Assembly (NCBI RefSeq): GCF_003010965.1
Contig: NZ_PGGM01000021.1
Location: forward strand, 1 to 64,000
Direction of reading: 5' to 3'
Length of the DNA: 64,000 bases
Source: Phyllobacterium sophorae
GTDB lineage: Bacteria; Pseudomonadota; Alphaproteobacteria; Rhizobiales; Rhizobiaceae
Every line of letters starts with the position of its first letter. Positions within the stretch are counted from its first letter, which is position 1. The notes beneath the pieces are model-generated. The model did no database searches. It saw nothing but the letters and a program-made list of their open reading frames with translations, and was not told the origin of the DNA. Below, piece after piece: positions 37,560-46,313 of this stretch. The translations under genes were made by a program, and so were the position numbers.

Positions 37560-37955
37560 GTACGGCAAACCTCGAATTGGACGTTTTCGTACACTGCCAC
37601 AATCCGACAGGGTTTGTCGCGCAAAATAGCGGGGTGGTTTGACGGTTTCGCAAGGCCGCCTGCCGGGTGACGACAATCACCTGTTTTCCGTAACCCAAGC
37701 AAATCCTTAGCGGGTATTATCGCAGAGGTTCCCACGATGCCCCATGAAGCGAGTGACAGAGGCTATTGAACCAACAACAGAGAAGCAGCGTCCGGAAAGC
37801 GGCTGTCTGGGACATTCTGAGCTTTTCGACCCGTTCAGGGGTCACATCCACAAATCTAAGCCGCGGTTGATGCAGTGATTTCCGCTACGGAATCCTCCTC
37901 GGTTCGCCCAAAAAACGGACAGCAAGGATACGAAGCCCTAGCGGAGCGATGGCCC
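37560..37955. other. Intergenic stretch with resolvase-site-like inverted repeat
   Basis: Just upstream of tnpR is CGACA-GGGTT-TGTCG (37605-37619), the kind of inverted repeat found in res subsites, and CGTACACTG nearby. The rest, to the end of the GntR gene, has no coding frame that I recognise. Confidence 0.4.
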
Positions 37956-38711
37956 TTAGAACCTTACAACCAGCTCGATCCAACGAGTTGAGACGCACGA
38001 TTGACAATATGCGATTGGAACTCCGTGATCATCCACGTCGACGCTCAAGATCGTCATGATCGGTAAACTTCGTGGTTGAACCAGTAGCTCAGCCTCCTCC
38101 CGGGTAGGTAAGCGAGCGCTCAATCTCGTTTCTTTTCGTTGATATTTATCGACTCCAAGCTTAGCAAATGAGGTCGTTATAGATCCAGTTGCGGTGATGT
38201 GTTTTTCAATTCCGCTGAACCGCGGCAGAACAAAATACATCGCCGATAGGGAAACGGGAACTCCGTTTATAAAGTCGAGAAGGTCAATCTGCCGCACCAG
38301 TGAGCGGTTCCGAATATTAAGAGCACGCGAAACCAGCAGATCTGCGTTGACCTTTTCAGATCCGAGTACTTTCCTATCAGCGCTTTGGCTCAGCTGGCGA
38401 ACTGTTGCACTTAAGCGCGCGTTTGGAGTGATTGCGTGCGCAATCGTGTTTTCTCGGACGTAAATGCCATGGCCGTGCTCCACCCTTATCAAGTCCTTAT
38501 CGCGCAACGCATCCAAAGCTCGCCGGATCGTATGCCTATGCACGCTGAACCGAACCGCAAGGTCTGCCTCCGTTGGCAACCGCTCGCCCGCTGCCATTTC
38601 GCCCTTTTTTATATCGCGCTCTAGTTCCAGTTGCACTTGACGCCACAAAGGCAATGCGCGCGCTCGATCTACCACTCCCGGTTCAAGTGGCGGCAGGATT
38701 TTCGGCGCCAT
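37956..38711 (-). CDS. GntR/UTRA transcriptional regulator (PhnF-like)
   Basis: 251 residues. I chose ATG 38711 because GGAGG stands 6 nt upstream; a GTG at 38726 would add five residues. HTH: RLPTEADLAVRFSVHRHTIRRAL and wing IRVEHGHGIYVREN; UTRA domain: VPVSLSAMYFVLPRFSGIE and IAYCQSCVSTRWIELVV. The pattern is PhnF-like. Divergent from the long plus-strand operon beginning at 38933, which it probably represses. Confidence 0.87.
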   Translation of the reverse strand: MAPKILPPLEPGVVDRARALPLWRQVQLELERDIKKGEMAAGERLPTEADLAVRFSVHRHTIRRALDALRDKDLIRVEHGHGIYVRENTIAHAITPNARLSATVRQLSQSADRKVLGSEKVNADLLVSRALNIRNRSLVRQIDLLDFINGVPVSLSAMYFVLPRFSGIEKHITATGSITTSFAKLGVDKYQRKETRLSARLPTREEAELLVQPRSLPIMTILSVDVDDHGVPIAYCQSCVSTRWIELVVRF

Positions 38712-38722
38712 CGCAACCTCCT

Positions 38723-38740
38723 TCACAATTGGTCACAATT
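38723..38740. repeat. Short direct repeat beside GntR start, operator candidate
   Basis: TCACAATT GG TCACAATT, two identical 8-mers with a 10-bp period, i.e. on one DNA face, just upstream of the GntR start. It could be the binding site of that regulator or of another factor. Confidence 0.4.
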
Positions 38741-38842
38741 CTCTTCGGCGGCTTTCGCGTGGCTGTCAATTCACCCCAACAGACAACCAAGCCCGACATC
38801 TGCGATGTTTCAAGAGGCGTTCATTTTGCAGACATGCGCCTG

Positions 38843-38860
38843 TCACAGAACTGTCGTTAA
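38843..38860 (+). promoter_or_regulatory. Pho box upstream of the Ugp-like/C-P lyase II operon
   Basis: CTGTCAC-AGAA-CTGTCGT: two 7-bp repeats 4 bp apart, each within one base of CTGTCAT, the PhoB-binding repeat. It lies 73 bp before the ATG at 38933, in the right orientation. Phosphate-starvation induction of the operon by PhoB is the natural reading. Confidence 0.75.
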
Positions 38861-38932
38861 AGGCTAGCGGTATCGCGACCGAACTCGCAACAACTTACTT
38901 TGGCTTTGCCAGAACTGACAAGGAAATCCGAA

Positions 38933-40186
38933 ATGAACACCGCCGCGAGATTGCTTGGTATTTCGGTTGCAATAGGCTTTGCCGGATGTAGCTCGGTAAA
39001 CGCTGCTGAGACCACGTTACGTCTGCTGCACAGTACACCAGTGGATCTCTATCAGGCCGTAAACAGCAGCTATCAGAAGTCCCACGGGGACATGAAATTT
39101 CAAGAAGACCCTGTGCCATCTGACTATGACGTCATGACGCAAGCCCTTTTGCGGTCGGCCGTCGTGGGCGACGTCCCCGATGTCGTATTCCAAGGCTACA
39201 ATCGTGTCGGCGTGACGGTCCAACGCGGGCTCGCCATACCGCTCGACAAATTCATCTCGGGCGATACCGACATGGCGTCGCAGGGCTATTCCAAATCCAG
39301 TCTCGATATGTGTGCGGTCGACGGCAAGCCCTACGGCCTGCCCTTCGCCACCTCCGCACCGATCGTTTATTACAATCTCGACCTCGTCGGGAAGGCCGGT
39401 CACAGCAAGGATGCGCTTCCGACGGATTGGAACGGCATTCTGGAGCTGGCTCGCGACATTCGGAAACTGAACACTGACACGCAGGGCGTGTTCCTGGACT
39501 ATGCAAATACTGGCAACTGGACATTTCAGGCTCTCTTGACGAGCTTTGGAGGGCAAATGATCGACGCCGACGGACGCACCGGCTTCAACAGCGATGCCGG
39601 CCGAAAGGCTCTACAGACTCTGTCGGGTTTCCGCGATGCAGGCCAGATTGACATGAGCACCAGCCAGGCTTTGCAGACGTTCACTGCAGGGGGCCTCGGT
39701 ATTATGATCGCGAGCAGCAGTTATCTGCCGCAGTTCGAACAGCAGGCTGAGGGACACTTCAAGTTGGCGACCGGCGCATTCCCGATGGAGACGGCAAACG
39801 CGCGGCTTCCTGCCGGTGGAAACTGCGCGATGATCCTGACGAAAGACCCTTCCAAGCAGAAAGCTGCCTGGGATTATATCAAGTTCGTATCGGGGCCTGT
39901 CGGTCAAACGATAGTTGCGCTCAAGTCAGGCTACATTCCGTTAAATTCCAAGGCCATCGAGGATCCGGAACTTCTGGGGAACTTCTACGCCTCGCATCCA
40001 AATTATACGACGGCGGCGATGCAAATGCCGATCCTCACGCGGTTTCAGTCATTCCCCGGTGACAACTCCATCAAGATCACAACCGTGATCAATGATCACT
40101 TGGCGGAGCTGATGCGAGGAAAAGCAACTGCGGACGCTACGATGTCGGCGATGGTCAAAGACGTCAGCGCTCTGCTTTCGAAGTGA
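38933..40186 (+). CDS. Extracellular solute-binding protein, UgpB-like (first of two)
   Basis: 417 residues from ATG 38933 (AGGA upstream). Signal sequence ending near SSVNAAE, with a Cys in FAGCSS that might make it a lipoprotein. Core: VPDVVFQGYNRVGVTVQRGLAIPLDKFI, GLPFATSAPIVYYNLDLV, TQGVFLDYANTGNWTFQALL, SKQKAAWDYIKFVSGPVGQ. This is family 1 (glycerol-3-phosphate/sugar type). First gene after the Pho box. It serves the MalK/UgpAE-type transporter at 41109-44091 together with a second binding protein at 44112-45392. Confidence 0.88.
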   Translation: MNTAARLLGISVAIGFAGCSSVNAAETTLRLLHSTPVDLYQAVNSSYQKSHGDMKFQEDPVPSDYDVMTQALLRSAVVGDVPDVVFQGYNRVGVTVQRGLAIPLDKFISGDTDMASQGYSKSSLDMCAVDGKPYGLPFATSAPIVYYNLDLVGKAGHSKDALPTDWNGILELARDIRKLNTDTQGVFLDYANTGNWTFQALLTSFGGQMIDADGRTGFNSDAGRKALQTLSGFRDAGQIDMSTSQALQTFTAGGLGIMIASSSYLPQFEQQAEGHFKLATGAFPMETANARLPAGGNCAMILTKDPSKQKAAWDYIKFVSGPVGQTIVALKSGYIPLNSKAIEDPELLGNFYASHPNYTTAAMQMPILTRFQSFPGDNSIKITTVINDHLAELMRGKATADATMSAMVKDVSALLSK

Positions 40187-41109
40187 TTTCTCTGCAAATT
40201 CCAGAACGGAACAGCCACGTGAGCAATATCAGCGTAATGACTTTCAACATTCACTCCGCGATCGGGCGGGATGAGAAGGTGAATGTCGACCGTATCGTTG
40301 AGGTCATTCGAGAAGTCGATATCGTTGCGCTTCAGGAAGTCGATAACTTTTGGCAGCGGTCAGGGAATGTCTCGCAGGTCGATTTGATTACTGCCGCCTT
40401 GCCTAAGCACTTCCATGCGTGGCATCCGGTGATCGATTTATGGAAGACCCCGACGACACGTCGCCAATATGGCAATCTGCTGCTGTCACGCTTCCCAATT
40501 TCGAGCATCAAACGCCACGCACTTCCCAAATCTGCTCCGCCTGACGAATTGGGACTGCAATGTGGGGTTTTGGAGGCGATCGTCGCCGGACCCTTCGGTG
40601 ACTTGAGGGTGTTTGCCACACATGTCGTATCGACCGACAGCGTCAAGCAGATCTGCCGCCTCCTCGATATCTATAGGTCATCGCAGGAAGAAGGCGCGCC
40701 AATTTCGGGGAGCCATTATGATGAGACGTGGTTCGAAGAAGATCAGCCGACCAAGATCCCCGCCTCTGCCATTATCCTCGGCGATTTGAACATCAGGCCG
40801 GGGAGCGACGAATATAGGTCCCTGACGTCCGCGTCAGCTGGAACCGAGGGCGAGAGGCTGGTCGATGCCTGGTCGATCTGCAATCAGGCCTCGTCGCCAT
40901 CTGTTGAAGGGACCGAGAACGATCCGGGCGCTACCTATTACGTCGATTTCGCCGCCAAGACCGGTGAACGCCTCGATCTCTGTTTTCTGTCGGCCGATAT
41001 AGCAGACCGGGTGGAAAGTGCACAGGTCCTTGCTGACTGCGAGGCATCAGACCACCAGCCGTTGAAAGTCATCATCAGATCCGAGCCCTCGCATGAAGGC
41101 GGTAAGTAA
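40183..41109 (+). CDS. Endonuclease/exonuclease/phosphatase (EEP) family phosphodiesterase
   Basis: 308 residues from a GTG at 40183 overlapping the binding-protein stop; a later GTG (40219) is also possible. EEP motifs: MTFNIHSAIG (Asn), ALQEVD (metal Glu), LLLSRFPI, ILGDLNIRPG (Asp-x-Asn), DHQPL (final His). Such enzymes cut phosphodiester bonds; with a Ugp-like importer, a glycerophosphodiester or phosphonate ester is the likely substrate. No signal peptide, so it acts inside the cell. Confidence 0.85.
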   Translation: MISLQIPERNSHVSNISVMTFNIHSAIGRDEKVNVDRIVEVIREVDIVALQEVDNFWQRSGNVSQVDLITAALPKHFHAWHPVIDLWKTPTTRRQYGNLLLSRFPISSIKRHALPKSAPPDELGLQCGVLEAIVAGPFGDLRVFATHVVSTDSVKQICRLLDIYRSSQEEGAPISGSHYDETWFEEDQPTKIPASAIILGDLNIRPGSDEYRSLTSASAGTEGERLVDAWSICNQASSPSVEGTENDPGATYYVDFAAKTGERLDLCFLSADIADRVESAQVLADCEASDHQPLKVIIRSEPSHEGGK

Positions 41110-42299
41110 TGGCAGGAATTCTTATCGATAAGGTCGCAAAATCCTTCGGTGCGACCTCGGTTTTGCGCGAAGTGTCGCTGGCCATTGCCGATGGGGAATT
41201 TCTCACATTGCTTGGGCCGTCTGGGTGCGGGAAGTCGACGTTGCTCCGGATACTGGCCGGCCTGGACGTGCAGACGAGCGGTTCGCTGTCGATCGGCGAC
41301 CGGGTGGTCGACGGTGTGCGTCCGAAGAGCCGCGATGTGGCGATGGTGTTTCAGTCCTATGCGCTCTACCCGCATATGACGGTGGCGGCTAATATGGCGC
41401 TGCCGTTGCGGATGCGCCGGCTGTCGTCACTGCAGCGGCTGCCCATGGCTGGCAAATTTCTGCCCGGGACGAAGGCAGTCACCGAGCGGATCGACGAGGA
41501 TGTCAGACGGACCGCCGAAGCGCTCGGCATCGGCCATCTTCTCGACCGCAAGCCGGGGCAGTTGTCCGGTGGTCAGCGCCAGCGCGTGGCCGTCGGCCGC
41601 GCCATGGTACGCCAGCCGGCCGTCTTCCTGATGGATGAGCCGCTGTCGAATCTTGACGCCAAGCTCAGGGTGCAGATGCGCGCCGAGATCAAGGAACTGC
41701 ACAAGCGCCTCGGCGTCACGTTTGTCTATGTCACCCACGATCAGTCGGAAGCCATGACTATGTCGGACCGGGTAGCAGTGATGCTCGACGGAGAACTCCT
41801 GCAAGTCGCTCCGCCCCAGGAGATCTATGCAGACCCGACAGACCGACGTGTCGCCGAATTCATCGGCTCGCCGAAGATCAGCATTCTCGATGGGATCGTC
41901 GAAGAAACAGGCATCGCCATGACCGCCGGGACGGTGTTTTCCATTCCGAAGGGGATCGAGTTAGGCAGCCAGATTGGGATCGGCATACGCCCCGAAGCTT
42001 TCGTACTTGCCGAAAAACACGGCCCAAACACCCTGACGGGGTCGATCAAACTTGTCGAGCACATGGGCTCGGATCTCTTCGTCCATCTCGATGTGCTGGG
42101 ATCCGGCGCACCGATCATTGCCCGTCTTTTAGCGGAGCGAGCGCAACATATCGGCGAAGGTCAGACGCTGCATCTCGGCGTCAGACCCGACAGGCTGTTG
42201 TTGTTTGCGGCCGACGGCATGCGCATTCGGCCCAGCTCGCCCACTCCGGATATCACGGCCAATGCCAATGTCCTGCCGCTGAAGGAACGCGTGCTATGA
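41109..42299 (+). CDS. MalK/UgpC-type ABC importer ATPase
   Basis: 396 residues. Walker A GPSGCGKSTLLRILAGL, Q-loop VFQSYALYPHMTV, signature LSGGQRQR, Walker B VFLMDEPLSNLDAKL, H-loop VTHDQSEAMT, and a C-terminal TOBE-type regulatory region (IGIRPEAFVL). It energises the UgpA/UgpE-like permeases. TAATG overlap with the EEP gene and ATGA overlap with the next gene. An insertion of about 20 residues (SSLQRLPMAGKFLPGTKAV) lies before the signature. Confidence 0.93.
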   Translation: MAGILIDKVAKSFGATSVLREVSLAIADGEFLTLLGPSGCGKSTLLRILAGLDVQTSGSLSIGDRVVDGVRPKSRDVAMVFQSYALYPHMTVAANMALPLRMRRLSSLQRLPMAGKFLPGTKAVTERIDEDVRRTAEALGIGHLLDRKPGQLSGGQRQRVAVGRAMVRQPAVFLMDEPLSNLDAKLRVQMRAEIKELHKRLGVTFVYVTHDQSEAMTMSDRVAVMLDGELLQVAPPQEIYADPTDRRVAEFIGSPKISILDGIVEETGIAMTAGTVFSIPKGIELGSQIGIGIRPEAFVLAEKHGPNTLTGSIKLVEHMGSDLFVHLDVLGSGAPIIARLLAERAQHIGEGQTLHLGVRPDRLLLFAADGMRIRPSSPTPDITANANVLPLKERVL

Positions 42300-43249
42300 G
42301 CCTTGCTGCTTCCACAACGGCAGCTGAGACCGGTGCGATTGCGTCCAATGGCGCGCGGAAAGCTCTGCAACGCCATCGGATCGCCGAGACCTTTACGGCT
42401 TGGTCGCTTGCCGGTCCCGCGCTCGTCTTCCTCGTCACCTTGTTCTTCCTGCCGGTCTTTGCCGTTTTCGCCATTGCGCTGACCGACTGGCAGTTCGGTG
42501 CCAGCACGCTCTCCTTCGTCGGCTTCAGCAACTTCAAGGAAGTCTTCGCCGACGAGGGCTTCCGCGCCTCGTTCGTCAACACGATCCTCTATGTCGTGAT
42601 CGTCGTGCCTGGCACGATCATCCTCGGGCTTGCGATCGCGCTCTTGATCGAAAGCGGCAAGTCGATGCGCACCTTTTACCGCGCTATCCACTTCCTGCCC
42701 TTCATGGCGACGCTGACCGCCATGGCGATCGCCTGGGAGGCGCTGCTCCATCCCACCATCGGACTGATCAACCAGACGCTCGTCACCCTCGGGATCCCTA
42801 CCGCCAACTGGCTGCGCGACGAAGATACCGTCCTGTCGGTGCTGGCCGCCATCGGCATCTGGCAGAACCTTGGCTATGCGATGGTATTGTTCCTGGCGGG
42901 GCTGAAGTCCATCCCGCAAGATCTTTATGATGCCGCTGATATCGACGGCGCCGATATGTGGCTCGATCGGCTTCGCACCGTCACTCTGCCGATGCTCGGG
43001 CCCGTCACCATGTTTGTCTTCATCGTCGTGGCGCTCAGAGCTTTCGAGACATTCGACACTGTGCAGGTCCTGACCCAGGGCGGCCCCGGCCATTCTTCCG
43101 AGATGCTGCTCTACACGCTGTACCGCGAGAGCTTCCAGTATCTGCGCACTGGCTACGGTTCCTCCGTCGCTGTCGTCTTCCTGATCATTGTCGTTGCGTT
43201 GACCCTGATCCAGGCGCGTGTGATGGACAAAAAGGTTCACTACCAATGA
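42296..43249 (+). CDS. UgpA/MalF-type ABC permease
   Basis: 317 residues; six membrane helices, first VFLVTLFFLPVFAVFAIALT; the EAA loop is LYDAADIDGADMWLDRLRTVTLP. Forms the channel with the UgpE-like protein. ATGA overlaps on both sides. Confidence 0.93.
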   Translation: MSLAASTTAAETGAIASNGARKALQRHRIAETFTAWSLAGPALVFLVTLFFLPVFAVFAIALTDWQFGASTLSFVGFSNFKEVFADEGFRASFVNTILYVVIVVPGTIILGLAIALLIESGKSMRTFYRAIHFLPFMATLTAMAIAWEALLHPTIGLINQTLVTLGIPTANWLRDEDTVLSVLAAIGIWQNLGYAMVLFLAGLKSIPQDLYDAADIDGADMWLDRLRTVTLPMLGPVTMFVFIVVALRAFETFDTVQVLTQGGPGHSSEMLLYTLYRESFQYLRTGYGSSVAVVFLIIVVALTLIQARVMDKKVHYQ

Positions 43250-44091
43250 GCACATCCGAACCACGCGGCCTGACCGTCCCGGCCGCCATTACCCGCCATA
43301 CTGTGCTGCTGATCACTGGCGCGCTGATCCTCATCCCCTTCGTCTGGATGGTGTCCCTATCGATCAAGCCGCCGGGTGAGATCTTTCGCGCCTCCTTCTC
43401 CTTCTGGCCGCAGCAGTTCTATGGCATCGAGAACTACACCAGGGCGCTAACCGAGGCACCACTTCCACAATACATGCTGAACGGCATCATCGTCTGCGGC
43501 TCGATCGTGATCCTTCAGGTGATCGTCTGTGCGCCGGCCGCCTATGCGCTCGCCAAGCTCGACTTTCCCGGCAAGAATCTCCTTTTCGCCATGGTGCTGA
43601 TCGCGCTTATCCTACCGCATGAGGTGCTTTCGCTACCGTTGTTCATTCTCGGCTATCAGATCGGCATTCTCAACACCTATGGGGCGCTGATCTTCCCATA
43701 CATCGTGTCGCCCTTCGGCATTTTTCTGTTCCGGCAGTTCTTCAAGACCATCCCCGACGATGTCGTACATGCTGCCCGCCTCGACGGCCTGTCTGAACTG
43801 GGAATAGTCTGGAAAATCATGGTGCCGATGGCCCTGCCGGCGATCATCGCCTTTGGCATCTTCTCCGTCGTCGGTCACTGGAACAGTCTTTTTTGGCCGC
43901 TCATCGCAGTGCGCGACCAGAACCTTATGCCGCCGCCGCTCGGCATCATGGCATTCAAGAACGAGGAGGCCGGAAACGACTATGGTCCGCTCATGGCAGC
44001 ATCCACGATCGTCGTCGCACCTCTCATCATCGCGTTTCTCTCCGCTCAGAAATGGTTCGTCGAAGGACTGACCGGCGGAGCAGTCAAGTAA
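43246..44091 (+). CDS. UgpE/MalG-type ABC permease
   Basis: 281 residues from ATG 43246 (ATGA overlap). First helix near VLLITGALILIPFVWMVSLS, FSFWPQQFYGIENYTRAL typical of MalG/UgpE, EAA loop VHAARLDGLSELGIVWKIMVP, and an ending GLTGGAVK typical for the family. Confidence 0.93.
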   Translation: MSTSEPRGLTVPAAITRHTVLLITGALILIPFVWMVSLSIKPPGEIFRASFSFWPQQFYGIENYTRALTEAPLPQYMLNGIIVCGSIVILQVIVCAPAAYALAKLDFPGKNLLFAMVLIALILPHEVLSLPLFILGYQIGILNTYGALIFPYIVSPFGIFLFRQFFKTIPDDVVHAARLDGLSELGIVWKIMVPMALPAIIAFGIFSVVGHWNSLFWPLIAVRDQNLMPPPLGIMAFKNEEAGNDYGPLMAASTIVVAPLIIAFLSAQKWFVEGLTGGAVK

Positions 44092-44111
44092 TCAAAAAGG
44101 AAAACTGGATC

Positions 44112-45392
44112 ATGAACATGAAATGGCGCAACCTTCTTACAGCCGCAACCCTGGGTATAATTTCCTGCGCATCAATATCGCCCAACGCACAAGCAAGCGA
44201 GACTGTGAATCTCACCATCTCGTTCTCGTATGGGCCCTATAGCGAACTTTTCGATGCGTTGGCTAAGAAGTTCGAAGAGACGCATCCGAACGTCAAGATC
44301 ACAACGCTTCAGCCGATTGTCGGCACACACGAAGAGCATCTGCAGCAGGTCTTGCGGGCGGCTGTCACCGGCGGACTGCCGGACGTATCGTTCCAGGGCA
44401 ATCATCTGCTACCCATCCTCGAGCAACGCGGCTTGCTCGTGCCGCTCGATCCTATGATCGAGAAAGATCCCGAATTCAACTCGCTCGGCTTGACCGAGGG
44501 TGCCAAGTCCGTGGGTCGAATTGGCAGCGTGACTTACGGCCTCGGCTTCCAGTCATCCGCTCCGGCAGTCTTCTACAATTCTGACTTGCTCAAAAAGGCG
44601 GGTGGTGATCCAGAAAAACTGCCCAAAACCTGGCCGGAAATCGTTGAGCTGGCCAAGGGCATTAAGGCCCAGGACGCAGGCACTATGGGCGGTTACTTCG
44701 ATTATGCGTCGAGCGGGGCATTCACCTTCCAGGCCATAATCCGCGGACTAGGTGGCCAGATGATGAAGCCAGACAACACGACGATCGCGTTCAATGGCCC
44801 GGAAGGCCTTTCCGCGATGAAGCTGCTGAAGCAGTTCGTAACCGATGGCGGCATGAAGGACATGTCCCGCGATCAGGCCTATCAGGCGTTCGGCGCCGGC
44901 ACGGTCGGCATTTTGGCGGGTGCGAGCTCCAATCTGTCCCAGTTCCAGAAGCTCTCCGGCGACCGTTTCAAGGTTCTTGTCGGACCGTGGCCGATCTCCG
45001 CCAATGGCAAGCTTCCGACCGGTGGACGTACGGCAGTCATCTTTACACGCGATCCGGCCAAGCAGGCAGCCGCCTGGGACTATCTCAAGTTCGTAACGGG
45101 GCCGAAAGGGCAAACGATGATGGTGAAGTTAACGGGTAGCCTGCCGAACAACGAGAAGGCGATCAAGGATCCTGCTCTTCTCGGTAAATTCTACCAGGAC
45201 AATCCTAACCAGCTCGCCACGACCCAGCAATTGTCCGATCTCGGCGACTGGTACACCTTCCCTGGCGATAATGCAGTGAAGATCAATACTGCGATCAATG
45301 ACGACCTGCAGAGCGTGGTGTCTCTAAAGCTGGAGCCGGACGACGCCCTCGACAAGATGGTGAAAGACGTTCAGGCGCTGCTTCCCCGTTAA
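44112..45392 (+). CDS. Extracellular solute-binding protein, UgpB-like (second)
   Basis: 426 residues from ATG 44112, AAGGA upstream. Signal peptide MNMKWRNLLTAATLGIIS with cleavage near AQASE. Core: SYGPYSELFDALAKKFEETH, LPDVSFQGNHLLPILEQRGLL, TAVIFTRDPAKQAAAWDYLKF. Same family as 38933-40186 and alignable along its length (GGYFDYASSGAFTFQAI against FLDYANTGNWTFQALL), so the pair arose by duplication. Two binding proteins for one permease would widen the substrate range. Confidence 0.88.
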   Translation: MNMKWRNLLTAATLGIISCASISPNAQASETVNLTISFSYGPYSELFDALAKKFEETHPNVKITTLQPIVGTHEEHLQQVLRAAVTGGLPDVSFQGNHLLPILEQRGLLVPLDPMIEKDPEFNSLGLTEGAKSVGRIGSVTYGLGFQSSAPAVFYNSDLLKKAGGDPEKLPKTWPEIVELAKGIKAQDAGTMGGYFDYASSGAFTFQAIIRGLGGQMMKPDNTTIAFNGPEGLSAMKLLKQFVTDGGMKDMSRDQAYQAFGAGTVGILAGASSNLSQFQKLSGDRFKVLVGPWPISANGKLPTGGRTAVIFTRDPAKQAAAWDYLKFVTGPKGQTMMVKLTGSLPNNEKAIKDPALLGKFYQDNPNQLATTQQLSDLGDWYTFPGDNAVKINTAINDDLQSVVSLKLEPDDALDKMVKDVQALLPR

Positions 45393-45431
45393 GTCGGCAT
45401 CAGACGCAAACCAAGAAGAAGAAGAAGACAC

Positions 45432-46313
45432 TTGCCAACCATCAAAATATCGCGCGCGGAGCTCTTTTATGAGCTCCGCGGCCAAGGCCCGACCATGTGC
45501 CACCTACACGGTGGCACAGTCGGCAGAAGTCACTTTGCTTTGCTGAGCCCGATATTGGCCGAGCAATTTCAGGTTCTGGATTTCGATCTTCGAGGTGTTG
45601 GTGACAGTGCTTCGGATCCGATGCCCGATCGACTGGTCGACTGGGCGGACGATACGATCGAACTTCTCGATGCGCTTGGAATTGATCGGGTTAGCCTTCA
45701 CGGGTCGTCGGCCGGCGGGCTCGTCGCACTGGAGTTCGCTGCAAAGTATCCGGAGCGCGTGGACCATCTGATATTGAGCTGCATTCATGCGCGCCCTGAC
45801 GACGCCGATCGTCTGCGCAGACGCATCCGTGCGGCGCTGACGGATGCCTCCGACCCGGAGGCGCTCCTCGCTTGGTATACATTCATGTTCTTTTCGCGAG
45901 GCTACCTCGAATCCGCGCAAGCAGGCGAAGGCATTGCACTGCTGCATCGCATCGCGGAGACGATGCACGCCGCCCATTTGCGCACGCCGAGCGGCGGCCC
46001 CAGAACAGATGTGGATATGTCCGCCGTCTTGGAACGGATTGTCCGGCCGACGCTCGTGATCGCGGGCTCCCAAGACATAACGATACCACTCAACGGGGGA
46101 CCGTCTGGAGTAGGTCCTGGAGAAATGGCGTGCCGGTTGCGTGGCCAGTTCGAGGTCATCGATGCGGGTCATCTCGCGCTCGTCGAACGCCCGCAAGAAG
46201 TGGCGGAGATCATCACGCGCTGGATCGACGGCGAAGCCTCCGCCTTGGCGCAACAATTACATCACGGGAAACATGCCCGCGATGAACAACAATCCAATTG
46301 GGAAGTGGGATAA
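45432..46313 (+). CDS. Alpha/beta hydrolase
   Basis: 293 residues. Oxyanion region HLHGGTVG, nucleophile elbow LHGSSAGGLVA (Ser), acid in AGSQDITIPL (Asp) and the catalytic His in DAGHLALVE make a complete triad. Start is TTG at 45432 after a purine-rich AGAAGAAGAAGA. Its stop overlaps the MurD-like gene (TAATG). Substrate unknown; an ester or amide linked to the imported compound is likely. Confidence 0.85.
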   Translation: MPTIKISRAELFYELRGQGPTMCHLHGGTVGRSHFALLSPILAEQFQVLDFDLRGVGDSASDPMPDRLVDWADDTIELLDALGIDRVSLHGSSAGGLVALEFAAKYPERVDHLILSCIHARPDDADRLRRRIRAALTDASDPEALLAWYTFMFFSRGYLESAQAGEGIALLHRIAETMHAAHLRTPSGGPRTDVDMSAVLERIVRPTLVIAGSQDITIPLNGGPSGVGPGEMACRLRGQFEVIDAGHLALVERPQEVAEIITRWIDGEASALAQQLHHGKHARDEQQSNWEVG

